NCBI RefSeq assembly: GCF_016428975.1
Contig: NZ_JAELTT010000018.1
Span: 1 to 64,000, forward strand
Origin: Dyella sp. ASV21
Lineage (GTDB): Bacteria; Pseudomonadota; Gammaproteobacteria; Xanthomonadales; Rhodanobacteraceae
Reading direction: 5' to 3'
Length of the DNA stretch: 64,000 bases
In this document: piece by piece, positions 35,773 through 47,551 of the stretch
Layout: every line of letters begins with the position of its first letter
How positions within the stretch are numbered: the stretch's first letter is position 1
The notes under the pieces: model-generated
Seen by the model: the letters and a program-made list of their open reading frames with translations, nothing else
Databases searched by the model: none
Told to the model about the DNA's origin: nothing
Made by a program: the position numbers and the translations under genes

Positions 35773-37001
35773 AGACCAAGAACGACAAGCAACTGGTGGT
35801 CGGCCTCGACATCGGCACCTCGAAAGTGGTGGCGATTGTGGGCGAGTACGAGCCAGGCGAACCGATCGAAGTGATCGGCATCGGCACGCACGTTTCGCGC
35901 GGCATGAAGCGCGGCTCGGTGGTGGATATCGAATCCACCGTGCACTCGATTCAGCGCGCGGTGGAAGAAGCCGAGCTGATGGCTGGTTGCGACATCCGCT
36001 CGGTGTATGCCTCGATCTCCGGCAGCCACCTGGAAACCAAGAACTCGCATGGCACCGCGGCCATCCGCGACCGCGAAGTGACCCCGGGCGATCTGGAGCA
36101 GGTACTGGAGGCGGCCAGTGCCGTGGCCATTCCGGCCGACCGCAAGGTTCTCTATAAGGAGTCGCAGGAATACCGCATCGATGGCCAGGACGGCATCCGC
36201 TCGCCGGTAGGTATGAGTGGCGTGCGCCTGGAGGCGAGCGTGCACCTGGTCACCGGTGCTGCCGCCGCCGTGCAGAACATCAGCAAGTGCATCCAGCGCT
36301 GTGGTCTCACCGTGGACGAACTGGTGCCCTCCGCGGTGGCCAGCGCCAAGTCGGTGCTAACCGACGACGAGCGCGAACTGGGCGTATGCCTGGTCGATAT
36401 CGGTGCGGGCACCACCGACATCTCCATCTACACCCAGGGCGCGATCCGCTATACCAAGTCGTTGCCGGTGGGCGGTGACCAGGTCACCAACGACATCGCC
36501 TACGGCGTGCACACGCCGACGGCGCATGCCGAGGAGATCAAGATCAAATATGCCTGCGCGCTGGCGCAGCTGGCGCATGCCGAGGAAACCATCCAGGTGC
36601 CCAGCGTGGGCGATCGCCCGCCGCGCCGCCTGGCGCGCCAGTCGCTGGCGCAGTCGGTGCAGGCGCGCTACGAGGAAATCTTCGAAATGGTGCAGGACGA
36701 GCTGCGCCGCTCCGGTTACGAAAGCCTGGTAGCGGCCGGCGTGGTGCTCACCGGGGGCGCTTCGCGCATGGAAGGTGCGCTGGAACTGGCCGAGGAGATT
36801 TTCCACAAGATGGTGCGCATTGGCGTGCCGCAGCACGTGAGTGGCCTGGGCGAAGTCGTCACCAATCCGCTGCATTCCACGGGCGTGGGCCTGCTGTTGC
36901 ACGGCTCGCGTGCGGGCGGCGTGCGCATGAACGGCTCCACCGGCGGCAGTGTCGGTGGCTTGGTCGACAAGTTGCGCGGCTGGATTACCAAGAATTTCTG
37001 A
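35769..37001 (+). CDS. ftsA: cell-division protein FtsA
   Basis: This encodes 410 aa with the actin-like ATPase fold: [18 protein letters not shown] at the start, [16 protein letters not shown] in the middle, and [15 protein letters not shown] later. The C-terminus [16 protein letters not shown] is the amphipathic membrane-targeting helix. FtsA tethers FtsZ to the membrane. ATG 35769 overlaps the ftsQ stop. Confidence 0.96.
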   Translation: MKTKNDKQLVVGLDIGTSKVVAIVGEYEPGEPIEVIGIGTHVSRGMKRGSVVDIESTVHSIQRAVEEAELMAGCDIRSVYASISGSHLETKNSHGTAAIRDREVTPGDLEQVLEAASAVAIPADRKVLYKESQEYRIDGQDGIRSPVGMSGVRLEASVHLVTGAAAAVQNISKCIQRCGLTVDELVPSAVASAKSVLTDDERELGVCLVDIGAGTTDISIYTQGAIRYTKSLPVGGDQVTNDIAYGVHTPTAHAEEIKIKYACALAQLAHAEETIQVPSVGDRPPRRLARQSLAQSVQARYEEIFEMVQDELRRSGYESLVAAGVVLTGGASRMEGALELAEEIFHKMVRIGVPQHVSGLGEVVTNPLHSTGVGLLLHGSRAGGVRMNGSTGGSVGGLVDKLRGWITKNF

Positions 37002-37119
37002 TTTGGGTGGGGCAGGAAGCCTCGCCATGGACGAAGGGATGTTCGTCCGCCACCAAGGGGCGACAGGAACGTCGACACCTGCGGTTACAACGACAACGAT
37101 GCTCTACGGAGGACGGGAA

Positions 37120-38301
37120 ATGTTTGAACTGATCGAAAAACTCGCACCGAATGCAGTAATCAAGGTCATCGGCGTGGGCGGCGGCGGCGGTAACGCCGTG
37201 GCGCACATGCTTAACGCAAACATCGAGGGCGTCGAGTTTGTCGTCGCCAACACCGACGCGCAGGCCATGAAGACCTGTGGTTCGCGTACGCACCTGCAGT
37301 TGGGTGCCAATGTGACCAAGGGCCTGGGAGCGGGCGCCAACCCGGAAGTGGGCCGTCAGGCCGCACTGGAAGACCGCGAGCGCATCGAAGAGATGCTGGC
37401 GGGCGCGGACATGGTGTTCATCACGGCCGGCATGGGCGGTGGCACCGGTACGGGTGCGGCACCGGTGGTGGCTCAGCTGGCCAAGGAAAAGGGCATTCTC
37501 ACGGTGGCCGTGGTCACCAAGCCGTTCCCGTTCGAGGGCCGTCGCCGCATGCAGGTGGCACTGAAGGGTATCGAGGATCTCTCACAGCACGTCGATTCGC
37601 TGATTACGGTGCCGAACGAGAAGCTGCTGTCGGTGCTCGGTCGTGAAGTGACCCTGCTCAATGCCTTCAAGGCCGCCAACGACGTGCTGCAGGGCGCCGT
37701 GCAAGGCATCGCCGACCTGATTACCGCGCCGGGTCTGATCAACGTCGACTTCGCCGACGTGCGTACGGTGATGTCCGAAATGGGCATGGCCATGATGGGT
37801 TCGGGCACAGCCCGTGGCGACGATCGCGCCCAGGCGGCGGCGGAAGCGGCCATCAACAACCCGCTGCTGGAAGACGTCAATCTCAACGGCGCCTGCGGCA
37901 TCCTTGTAAACGTCACGGCCGGTCCGAACCTGACCATGCGCGAGTTCGATGAGATCGGTCGCGTGATTCACGACTTCGCCAGCGAAGACGCCACCGTGGT
38001 CATGGGCACCTCGCTGGATCCGGAAATGCAGGACGACGTGCGCGTCACCGTGGTGGCCACCGGCCTCAACCGTGCCGCGGCCCGTCAGCCGGTCCGCCCG
38101 GCGGCGACCCAGCAGGTGGAAATGCGCCAGCGTCCGCGTCCGGTCGTGCTGCGCACCGGCACGGGCAACGAAGTGGTCGATTACGCACAGCCGGAAACGA
38201 CCACCACCAGCCGCGTCGAGGCCAGCGCAGCGGCAAAGAGCGCCGATCCCAGCTTCGATTACCTGGATATTCCGGCTTTCCTGCGTCGCCAGGCGGACTG
38301 A
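37120..38301 (+). CDS. ftsZ: cell-division GTPase FtsZ
   Basis: This encodes 393 aa. It shows [17 protein letters not shown], the tubulin signature GGGTGTG (106-112) and the C-terminal peptide [13 protein letters not shown] that binds FtsA and ZipA. FtsZ polymerises with GTP into the Z-ring. ATG 37120 is chosen from GGAGG 8 nt upstream; it leaves a 118-bp gap after ftsA, where extra ftsZ promoters could lie. A 461-bp region separates it from lpxC. Confidence 0.97.
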   Translation: MFELIEKLAPNAVIKVIGVGGGGGNAVAHMLNANIEGVEFVVANTDAQAMKTCGSRTHLQLGANVTKGLGAGANPEVGRQAALEDRERIEEMLAGADMVFITAGMGGGTGTGAAPVVAQLAKEKGILTVAVVTKPFPFEGRRRMQVALKGIEDLSQHVDSLITVPNEKLLSVLGREVTLLNAFKAANDVLQGAVQGIADLITAPGLINVDFADVRTVMSEMGMAMMGSGTARGDDRAQAAAEAAINNPLLEDVNLNGACGILVNVTAGPNLTMREFDEIGRVIHDFASEDATVVMGTSLDPEMQDDVRVTVVATGLNRAAARQPVRPAATQQVEMRQRPRPVVLRTGTGNEVVDYAQPETTTTSRVEASAAAKSADPSFDYLDIPAFLRRQAD

Positions 38302-38510
38302 GAAACTGACAGGGCAATAAATTTTGAAGAAAAATTGAACAAAACGCCGGTTTCACTTGTCAGTGACAAAACGCGTACAAAGTCGCCTTGGCGATGGCGT
38401 GCGTGTGGGCCTTCCCCCGCGTGAGCGGGCTAGGTCAGCTGTCCTTGGCATCCGGCGTTAGTTCTTAGGTACGTAAGGCTTCACTGGCGTGCCTCAGGGA
38501 TGACGCACGA

Positions 38511-38575
38511 CCGGCGGGAATGAATCCCGCTGGTCCAGTGTCCCGCGCCGGATCCCGTCCCGGTGCGGGGCACTG
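38511..38575. repeat. two tandem stem-loops between ftsZ and lpxC
   Basis: Stem 1: CCGGCGGGA (38511-38519) with TCCCGCTGG (38525-38533), loop 5. Stem 2: 16 bp (38536-38551 with 38560-38575) with two G-U pairs and an 8-nt loop. They are strong RNA hairpins, possibly ending the dcw transcript or protecting its 3' end, or a REP-type element. No T-tract follows. Confidence 0.6.
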
Positions 38576-38615
38576 CGTTACGTCTAAGGCATTGAAGATG
38601 TTAGGGAAATTACTG

Positions 38616-38645
38616 TTCACCCCATGAGTGAATTTCACTCGTGAA
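38616..38645. promoter_or_regulatory. candidate operator upstream of lpxC
   Basis: A perfect 15-bp palindrome (GAGTGAA-T-TTCACTC, 38626-38640) is nested between TTCAC (38616) and GTGAA (38641). Two overlapping TTCAC/GTGAA-type dyads 123-147 bp before lpxC look like a regulator site. No known regulator is assigned. Confidence 0.4.
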
Positions 38646-38762
38646 TGAAAGGAACATGAAAGGGTGTACAGGATCTGTGGCGCGGATTGCCTTTTCACAG
38701 GTTAAGACTGTGTTAGCATCGCTCCCCTAATTTGGCTGCTGCCCCTTACAGGTACCAAAAAA

Positions 38763-39677
38763 ATGATCAAGCAGCGTACGCTCAAGAACATCATTCGCGC
38801 CACCGGCGTCGGTCTGCATACCGGCGACAAGGTGTACATGACGCTTCGCCCCGCTGCCCCGAATACGGGCATCGTGTTCCGCCGTACCGATTTGAATCCG
38901 CCCGTGGAGATTCACGCCCGCCCCGATAACGTGGGTGATACGCGTCTTTCCACCACGCTGGTCAATGGCGACGTCCGCGTCTCCACCGTCGAGCATCTGC
39001 TCTCCGCGATGGCAGGCCTGGGTATCGACAACGCCTATGTCGACCTTTCCGCGCCGGAAGTGCCGATCATGGACGGTAGTGCCGGCCCGTTTGTCTTCCT
39101 GCTGCAGTCGGCCGGCATTGAAGAACAGAACGTCGCCAAGCGCTTCATCCGCATCAAAAAGCCGATCAAGGTGCAGGAAGGCGACAAGTGGGCCAGCTTT
39201 GAGCCGTTCGAGGGCTTCAAGGTCGGCTTCTCGATCGAGTTCAACCACCCGATCATCAGCAAGCGCACTTCCAAGGCGGAGATCGATTTCTCCACTACCT
39301 CGTTCGTGAAGGAAGTGAGCCGCGCGCGCACCTTCGGCTTCATGCGCGATATCGAGATGCTGCGCGAGCACAACCTGGCGCTGGGCGGCTCGATGGACAA
39401 CGCCGTGGTGCTGGACGATTACCGCGTACTCAACGAAGACGGCCTCCGCTATGAGGACGAGTTCGTCAAGCACAAGATCCTCGACGCGATCGGTGATCTG
39501 TACCTGCTGGGCCATAGCCTGGTGGGCGCCTACTACGCGCACAAGTCGGGCCACGAGCTCAACAACAAGCTGCTGCGCACCCTGATGGCCGACGCCTCGG
39601 CCTGGGAAGAGGTGAGCTTCGCGGACGATCCGGCCACCTCGCCGATCTCTTACGCCCACCCCGCGCAGGCCATCTGA
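38763..39677 (+). CDS. lpxC: UDP-3-O-acyl-N-acetylglucosamine deacetylase
   Basis: This encodes 304 aa, the usual length. Zinc ligands are His78 in STVEHLLSA, and His and Asp in [11 protein letters not shown]; the catalytic His lies in KSGHELNNK. LpxC makes the first committed step of lipid A. ATG 38763 has only a weak upstream site (AGG). It is a single gene ended by a strong intrinsic terminator at 39725. Confidence 0.96.
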   Translation: MIKQRTLKNIIRATGVGLHTGDKVYMTLRPAAPNTGIVFRRTDLNPPVEIHARPDNVGDTRLSTTLVNGDVRVSTVEHLLSAMAGLGIDNAYVDLSAPEVPIMDGSAGPFVFLLQSAGIEEQNVAKRFIRIKKPIKVQEGDKWASFEPFEGFKVGFSIEFNHPIISKRTSKAEIDFSTTSFVKEVSRARTFGFMRDIEMLREHNLALGGSMDNAVVLDDYRVLNEDGLRYEDEFVKHKILDAIGDLYLLGHSLVGAYYAHKSGHELNNKLLRTLMADASAWEEVSFADDPATSPISYAHPAQAI

Positions 39678-39724
39678 CGCCTGCCCGGACTGGCTAAGTC
39701 CCCGACAAATCTGAAAAAACAAAT

Positions 39725-39754
39725 AAGCCGCGTCTTAAGGACGCGGCTTTTTGT
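39725..39754 (+). terminator. intrinsic terminator of lpxC
   Basis: AAGCCGCGTC (39725-39734) pairs with GACGCGGCTT (39740-39749) around TTAAG and runs into TTTTTG. It lies 48 bp after the lpxC stop and is a complete, strong terminator. Confidence 0.9.
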
Positions 39755-39909
39755 TTTGTGATATATCTCTCCACTTGCATCGGCGGCGGTTCACGTACTG
39801 ATGACTTCGGGGTCTGTCCGGTCCGTGGGGGCGTGGTATAACCCCTGCTGCTCCGGCCTTCGGGTCGGGTGGCGGAGGCGCCATCGATGGCATGGACGGT
39901 CAGGGTGCT

Positions 39910-40404
39910 TTAGACCTTGCCGTCGGGTTTGGAATCAGAAACTTCGGCGACGGACGCCAGCTCAAGGAACAGTTCCCGTAATTCGGGGTCTGTGGTGGAT
40001 GCCGCGGCGGCTCTCAAGTGGGAGCCGGCGGCATGCGAAAGCGGTTTGGACCGATCCGGCACGATTTCTGTCGGCAAGGGGGGAGCCACTTTCACGGTGA
40101 CTGAACTGGCGTACGTGCCTACGGCGCGTGCGGTCGCGAGGATTTGCGTCTGGAGTAGACGCAGCCGGGCGGCCAGAGCCGGTGAAGGCGCCAGAAAAAT
40201 GAGGCGGCCGTCGCGCAGGTTGGCAAAACGAACCTGCTCGCGGAGTGGTGACGGCAGCGTCTGGCGCAGTGCGCGATCCAAAGCATCCAGCTCACGGGCC
40301 TTGCGAGCCAGTGCAGCAATGGGGCCGAACGCGGTGACGGCGGTAAGTCCCGAACCGGCGCGGCGATAGGGCTTTGAATTGTCGTGCTGCATGAGTGCCG
40401 ACAT
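39910..40404 (-). CDS. dciA: DciA-type helicase loader (DUF721)
   Basis: This encodes 164 aa. The central DUF721 region is seen in LDRALRQTLPSPLREQVRFANLRDGRLIFLA followed by AARLRLLQTQIL. DciA loads the replicative helicase DnaB in bacteria that lack DnaC/DnaI. Its position between lpxC and secA, opposite in strand, matches the Pseudomonas arrangement. Two starts are possible, ATG 40404 and ATG 40392; neither has a clear ribosome site. It is divergent from the M23 peptidase gene 18 bp away. Confidence 0.8.
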   Translation of the reverse strand: MSALMQHDNSKPYRRAGSGLTAVTAFGPIAALARKARELDALDRALRQTLPSPLREQVRFANLRDGRLIFLAPSPALAARLRLLQTQILATARAVGTYASSVTVKVAPPLPTEIVPDRSKPLSHAAGSHLRAAAASTTDPELRELFLELASVAEVSDSKPDGKV

Positions 40405-40422
40405 CTTATGACGTAGAACAAC

Positions 40423-41352
40423 ATGCAGATAATACTTGTGTCTCGCACCAAAAAGGTGCCTAAAACCTTCAATCTCGCGGACCGGCGCTTGCGCTGGCGC
40501 TTGTTGGGACTGGCAGCCTTGGCGGTGTTGGGATGTGTGGGCCTGGGCGGCGCCCTCGCCATGGTGGTGGTCAGCCCGCACGACCGCGCCCTGTCAGAGA
40601 TCCGTCGGCTGCATCAGCAGGTGCAGCAACAGGACCAGCAGCTAGCCGGCGTCCGCAAGGATGCCCAGCGCGACATCGATGCCCTGGCAGTGAAGCTGGG
40701 GCAGCTGCAGGCGCAATCGACCCGGTTGAACGCGCTGGGTGAGCGCCTTACCCAGGTTGGCAAGCTCGATGATGGTGAGTTCAATTTCGACCAGTCGCCC
40801 GCGGTGGGTGGTGTCGAGGACGGCAGCGATAACGGTTATGCACTGCCGCCCGCGCTCGATACCAGCATCAACCAGTTGGCCAACCAGTTCGATAGCCAGC
40901 AAGTCCAGCTTTCCGCGCTGCAGAGCCTGCTGTTGGACGCCAAGATCGAATCGAATCTCAAGCCCACCGGTATGCCTGTGGAGGGTTACATCTCCTCCTA
41001 TTTCGGCGGTCGCCCCGATCCGTTCAGTGGGCATAGCGCGTACCACACCGGCCTGGACATCTCCGCGCCCACCGGTACGCCCGTGCGCGCCGTGGCCGAG
41101 GGCATGGTCACCTATGCTGGCGAACGCAGTGGCTATGGCGAGGTGATCGAGATCGATCACGGTAACGGCTATATGACGCGCTACGCCCACAACAGCAAGC
41201 TCGAAGTTCGACCCGGCCAGCGCGTGCATGTGGGCGATGTCGTGTCCGAGGCCGGCTCCACCGGCCGTTCCACCGGATCGCATGTGCATTTCGAGGTTTG
41301 GTACAAGGGGCGTGTGGTCAACCCCCTGGCTTTCGTAAAAAATCACCGCTGA
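40423..41352 (+). CDS. membrane-anchored M23 metallopeptidase (murein hydrolase-like)
   Basis: This encodes 309 aa. One helix (about 27-50) is followed by a Gln-rich coiled coil (LHQQVQQQDQQ) and the LytM domain: SAYHTGLDISAP (HxxxD zinc motif) and later GSHVHFEVW (HxH). All zinc ligands are present, so it is likely an active D,D-endopeptidase in the periplasm cutting peptidoglycan crosslinks. It lies before secA on the same strand with 247 bp between. Confidence 0.85.
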   Translation: MQIILVSRTKKVPKTFNLADRRLRWRLLGLAALAVLGCVGLGGALAMVVVSPHDRALSEIRRLHQQVQQQDQQLAGVRKDAQRDIDALAVKLGQLQAQSTRLNALGERLTQVGKLDDGEFNFDQSPAVGGVEDGSDNGYALPPALDTSINQLANQFDSQQVQLSALQSLLLDAKIESNLKPTGMPVEGYISSYFGGRPDPFSGHSAYHTGLDISAPTGTPVRAVAEGMVTYAGERSGYGEVIEIDHGNGYMTRYAHNSKLEVRPGQRVHVGDVVSEAGSTGRSTGSHVHFEVWYKGRVVNPLAFVKNHR

Positions 41353-41375
41353 AGCCCTTCTCAATGGCGTGCGCG

Positions 41376-41395
41376 ACGCCCTTGAAAGGGGGCGT
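41376..41395 (+). other. stem-loop after the M23 gene
   Basis: ACGCCC (41376-41381) pairs with GGGCGT (41390-41395) around an 8-nt loop, 23 bp after the M23 peptidase stop. No T-tract follows, so it is at most a weak terminator. The remaining 200 bp to secA hold no secM-like ORF. Confidence 0.35.
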
Positions 41396-41599
41396 GCGAG
41401 CCGCCACACCAGCACAGAGACGATGCTCGGGGGGAGTCCGCGCTCCGTGCCGATGCGGCGGTATCGCATGCGGTGATGCCTGCAGGCGCCTGCGGCGGCA
41501 GGGCGTTTGGGATCGCCAGCCGACCCTAGTATCATCAATCCTTTCGTCCTGCCTGGCCTTGCCGAGCGGGCGGCTCATGAATCCTGATCCGGAAGATCA

Positions 41600-44332
<2,733 letters not shown>

Positions 44333-44340
44333 TAAAAAGA

Positions 44341-44366
44341 AACCCCGCTTCGGCGGGGTTTTTCTT
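44341..44366 (+). terminator. intrinsic terminator of secA
   Basis: AACCCCGC (44341-44348) pairs with GCGGGGTT (44353-44360) around the stable tetraloop TTCG, followed by TTTTTC. It lies just after the secA stop; the apaH gene ends on the other strand about 55 bp away. Confidence 0.92.
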
Positions 44367-44416
44367 TGTGCGCCTCGGTACGCACGGGAGGCCGGGCTGC
44401 ATCGCTGCGCGCAGCG

Positions 44417-45265
44417 TTAGTCGCCGCCCGGCATACGCTTGCGGTAGGGCTCGGCATCCACCGTGATGTACTGCAGGTCCTCGCTGTCCAGGCGCAATGC
44501 GGTGAGCTGGCCACCCCACACGCAGCCCGTATCGATGGCGTACACGCCCATGCCGGCCAAGCGGCCCAGTGCGGACCAGTGGCCGCACACGATGCGCGTT
44601 TCGCGTCGGCGCATGCCAGGGACTTCAAACCATGGATACATGCCCGGCTTCTGTGTGCCCGGGATGCCCTTGCTCTCGAAGTCGATGCGGCCTTGCACGT
44701 CGCAGTAGCGCATGCGCGTAAGCGTATTGATCGAGGCGCGCATGCGTTCGATCCCCTGCAGGCGGCTGTTCCATGCCGCGGGGCGATTGCCGAACAGGTT
44801 TTTGAGCAGGCGAGGATGACGCGGGCTGCCCAGTTCGCGTTCAATTTCGCCCGCCGAGCGTTGCGCCTGGCGCAACGTCCAAGACGGGGCGAGACCGGCG
44901 TGTACCATGGTCCAGTTGAGCTGCTCGTCGTGGTGCAGCAGCTTCTGCGAGCGCAGCCATTCCATCAGCACCGGCGCATCCTCGGCGAACAACACTTCGC
45001 GCAGCTCCGGATTGACCTTGGACTGTGCTTCGGGCCGGCGCTGCGCGATGGCCAGCAAGCTCAAGTCGTGGTTGCCCAGCGTTATCACCACCTGTTCGCG
45101 CAGCGTGTGAATCAGCCGTAGCGTTTGCAGGGACTGCCCGCCGCGATTAACCAGGTCGCCACAGAACCACAGGCGATCGCTGGCCGGGTCGAAGCGCAGT
45201 TTTTCGAGCAGGCGCTGGAGTTCGGGATAGCAGCCCTGCACATCGCCGATTGCGTACGTAGCCAT
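44417..45265 (-). CDS. apaH: diadenosine tetraphosphatase (symmetrical)
   Basis: This encodes 282 aa. Metallophosphatase motifs: AIGDVQGCY, FCGDLVNRGG and LGNHDLSLL. ApaH splits Ap4A to two ADP. It is the last gene of the lptD-surA-pdxA-rsmA-apaG-apaH operon. Its ATG overlaps the apaG stop by 1 nt (TGATG). Confidence 0.95.
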   Translation of the reverse strand: MATYAIGDVQGCYPELQRLLEKLRFDPASDRLWFCGDLVNRGGQSLQTLRLIHTLREQVVITLGNHDLSLLAIAQRRPEAQSKVNPELREVLFAEDAPVLMEWLRSQKLLHHDEQLNWTMVHAGLAPSWTLRQAQRSAGEIERELGSPRHPRLLKNLFGNRPAAWNSRLQGIERMRASINTLTRMRYCDVQGRIDFESKGIPGTQKPGMYPWFEVPGMRRRETRIVCGHWSALGRLAGMGVYAIDTGCVWGGQLTALRLDSEDLQYITVDAEPYRKRMPGGD

Positions 45266-45648
45266 CAGTGCAAGGTACGCGGAATGGACAGGGTGAAGGG
45301 TGGGATCGCCGCCTCGAAGTGCGTGCCGTCATCGGCCAGCATCTGGTAGCTACCCTGCATGATGCCGACGGAGGTTTCGAGCACCGCGCCGGAGGTGTAC
45401 TCGTACTCGTCGCCGGGACGAATCCACGGCTGTTCGCCGACCACGCCGTCGCCCTTGACCTCCTCCACCTTGCCGTTGGCGTCGGTGATGATCCAATGCC
45501 GGGTCATCAGGCGCGCGGGGATGCTTCCTGCGTTGTGCAGGGTGATCGTGTAGGCGAAAACGTAGCGGTTGTCGCCGGGACGGGATTGGTCGGGGACAAA
45601 GCGGGGTTCGACCTGCACGTCGATCGTGTAGGAAGATCTTTCGTTCAT
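45265..45648 (-). CDS. apaG: ApaG domain protein
   Basis: This encodes 127 aa. The ApaG fold includes [24 protein letters not shown], the [12 protein letters not shown] loop and GIMQGSYQM. ApaG binds nucleotides, and its exact role is unclear, although it is regularly cotranscribed with apaH and rsmA. ATG 45648 is chosen for its fit to the family start; the upstream ribosome site is weak. Stop overlaps apaH. Confidence 0.93.
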   Translation of the reverse strand: MNERSSYTIDVQVEPRFVPDQSRPGDNRYVFAYTITLHNAGSIPARLMTRHWIITDANGKVEEVKGDGVVGEQPWIRPGDEYEYTSGAVLETSVGIMQGSYQMLADDGTHFEAAIPPFTLSIPRTLH

Positions 45649-45727
45649 GCCGCGATTGTACGGGTTGTGGCGCCGCATGGGGCAAGCTTGCCTGCGGCGC
45701 ACCGAATCTTGGCTCGCCTGACTGTGG

Positions 45728-46513
45728 TTATGACGTGACGACGCGCGCCAGTCGTACGTAATCCTGGGGCGAGAGTGTTTCGGCGCGGGCCTTGGGGTCT
45801 ACGTCGGCCGCGAGAATGGCTTGGGCATCCATCACGTTTTTAAGGGCGTTGCCCAGCGTTTTGCGGCGTTGGGCAAATGCAGCCTTCACGATGGTGTAGA
45901 TGCGCTCGGGGTCGGCATCCGGGCGTTGATCGTGGGGCAGTGGCACCAGTCGTACCACGGCGGAGTCCACCTTCGGTGGCGGGCGGAAGGCACCCGGCGG
46001 CACAACGAACAGTGGCTCCACGCGGCAGACCAGTTGCAGCATGACGGAAAGGCGGCCATACACCTTGCTGCCGGGTTCGGCGGCCATGCGGTCCACCACT
46101 TCCTTTTGGAGCATGAAATGCATGTCCTGGATGGCCTCGGCATGCTCCACGCAATGGAACAGGATGGGGCTGGAGATGTAGTAGGGCAGGTTGCCGGCAA
46201 TGCGCAGCCGCTCCACGCCGTGACGATGGGCGAGCGCGGTGAAATCCACCTTCAGCACATCCGAGTGGATGATGGTCAGTTCGCCCACGCTGGCGGCGCG
46301 CGCCTTGAGATCCGGGATAAGGTCGGTGTCCAGCTCGATCGCGGTGAGCTTGCCGGCGGCAGTGAGCAGCGGCAGCGTTAGCGCACCCTCGCCGGGGCCG
46401 ATCTCCACCACGAAGTCGTCCGGACGCGGCGAGACGGCACTGACGATGCGCTCGATGTAGCGCTTTTCATGCAGGAAGTGCTGGCCGAAACTTTTCTTGG
46501 GACGGGCGTTCAT
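45728..46513 (-). CDS. rsmA: 16S rRNA adenine dimethyltransferase (KsgA)
   Basis: This encodes 261 aa. It begins [14 protein letters not shown], has the SAM motif [15 protein letters not shown] and the target motif [10 protein letters not shown]. RsmA dimethylates A1518 and A1519 of 16S rRNA late in 30S assembly. ATG 46513 overlaps the pdxA stop (ATGA). It is followed by apaG after 79 bp. Confidence 0.96.
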   Translation of the reverse strand: MNARPKKSFGQHFLHEKRYIERIVSAVSPRPDDFVVEIGPGEGALTLPLLTAAGKLTAIELDTDLIPDLKARAASVGELTIIHSDVLKVDFTALAHRHGVERLRIAGNLPYYISSPILFHCVEHAEAIQDMHFMLQKEVVDRMAAEPGSKVYGRLSVMLQLVCRVEPLFVVPPGAFRPPPKVDSAVVRLVPLPHDQRPDADPERIYTIVKAAFAQRRKTLGNALKNVMDAQAILAADVDPKARAETLSPQDYVRLARVVTS

Positions 46514-47544
46514 GAGTTTCCTTGCGAAGGTGCCGCGTCGGCGTGCGCGATATGCGTCGCGCGCCGCGCCGCCAGCTCCAACGCCATGGTGGCGGCAGCG
46601 ATCAGGCTTGATGGGTCGCCGCGGCCGGTGCCCGCCAGATCCAGCGCGGTGCCGTGGTCGACCGAGGTGCGAATGAAGGGCAGGCCCAGCGTGAGATTGA
46701 CGGTGCGGTCGAACGCTTCGCTCTTGAGTACCGGCAGCGCCTGGTCGTGGTACATCGCGAGCACCGCGTCGTAGCGTTCGCGCTGGTTCGGTACAAAGGC
46801 GGTATCGGCCGGCAGTGGGCCCAGCAGATGCATGCCTTGGGCGCGCAGCGCGTCGAGCAGGGGAATGATGGTGTCGAGTTCTTCCCGGCCCAGGTGACCA
46901 CCTTCGCCGGCATGTGGATTGAGACCGAGCACGGCAATGCGCGGTTCGGGCAAGCCGAACTTGGTTCGCAGTTCGCGCTCGACAATCCTCAGTACCCGCT
47001 CCAGCGCATCGCGGGTGATGGCTGCGGGCACCGCGGACAACGGCAGGTGCGTGGTGGCGAGTGCCACGCGCAGCTCGGGGCTGGCCAGCATCATCACCAC
47101 GTCCGCCCGCGCGCGTTCGGCAAAGAACTCGGTATGACCGCTGAAACGGATGCCGGCTTCGTTGATCGAGGACTTTTGCAGCGGCGCGGTGACCACGGCT
47201 GCGTAGCGGCCTGCCATGCAGCCATCGGCCGCTTCTGCCAGGGTGGCCAGCACGTGGCTGGCATTGCGCGGATCGGGGTGGCCTGGGCGCTCGGGGGTGC
47301 CCAGCGGAATGTGGCGCACACGCAACTGGCCGGGGCGGCGCTGGGTGACGGGAGCGCCATCGTCGTCGATCAGCTCGATCACCAAGCCGCAACGATCGGC
47401 GGCGCGCAGGAGCAAGTCGCGGTCCGTGAGCGCAATGAAATTGGCCGCCAACGATGTGGCGGCCAATCGGATCAACAGCTCGGGGCCGATTCCCGCCGGC
47501 TCACCTGCGGTGATGGCCAGCGGGGGTAGGGCGAGGGTATTCAA
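46510..47544 (-). CDS. pdxA: 4-hydroxythreonine-4-phosphate dehydrogenase
   Basis: This encodes 344 aa. Family segments are ITAGEPAGIGPEL, SGHTEFFA, LGLNPHAGEGG and AMYHDQALPVLK, with metal-binding His residues. PdxA makes the precursor for pyridoxal phosphate. The start is TTG 47544, the only start codon near the conserved beginning; it lies 7 bp after the surA stop with a weak ribosome site, so coupling to surA is probable. It overlaps rsmA by ATGA. Confidence 0.94.
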   Translation of the reverse strand: MNTLALPPLAITAGEPAGIGPELLIRLAATSLAANFIALTDRDLLLRAADRCGLVIELIDDDGAPVTQRRPGQLRVRHIPLGTPERPGHPDPRNASHVLATLAEAADGCMAGRYAAVVTAPLQKSSINEAGIRFSGHTEFFAERARADVVMMLASPELRVALATTHLPLSAVPAAITRDALERVLRIVERELRTKFGLPEPRIAVLGLNPHAGEGGHLGREELDTIIPLLDALRAQGMHLLGPLPADTAFVPNQRERYDAVLAMYHDQALPVLKSEAFDRTVNLTLGLPFIRTSVDHGTALDLAGTGRGDPSSLIAAATMALELAARRATHIAHADAAPSQGNS

Positions 47545-47551
47545 CGCGGTC

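Larger units (their letters stand above)
38302..38762. other. ftsZ-lpxC intergenic region with hairpins and a palindrome
   Basis: This is the longest gene-free stretch in the core. It starts AT-rich, then has two adjacent stem-loops (38511-38533 and 38536-38575), then the palindrome GAGTGAATTTCACTC (38626-38640), itself flanked by TTCAC and GTGAA. A further CACAG/CTGTG inverted repeat is at 38696-38712. No ORF is convincing. A promoter for lpxC must lie here, but no clear sigma70 hexamer pair is seen. Confidence 0.6.

Noticed and set aside
39754-39909. TATAAC at 39837 as a promoter for a small RNA between lpxC and dciA
   Set aside because: No matching -35 hexamer at 16-18 bp and no ORF or terminator downstream before dciA.
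41353-41599. Search for a secM-type arrest peptide before secA
   Set aside because: No ORF with a signal peptide and an arrest-like end is found in the 247 bp upstream of secA.
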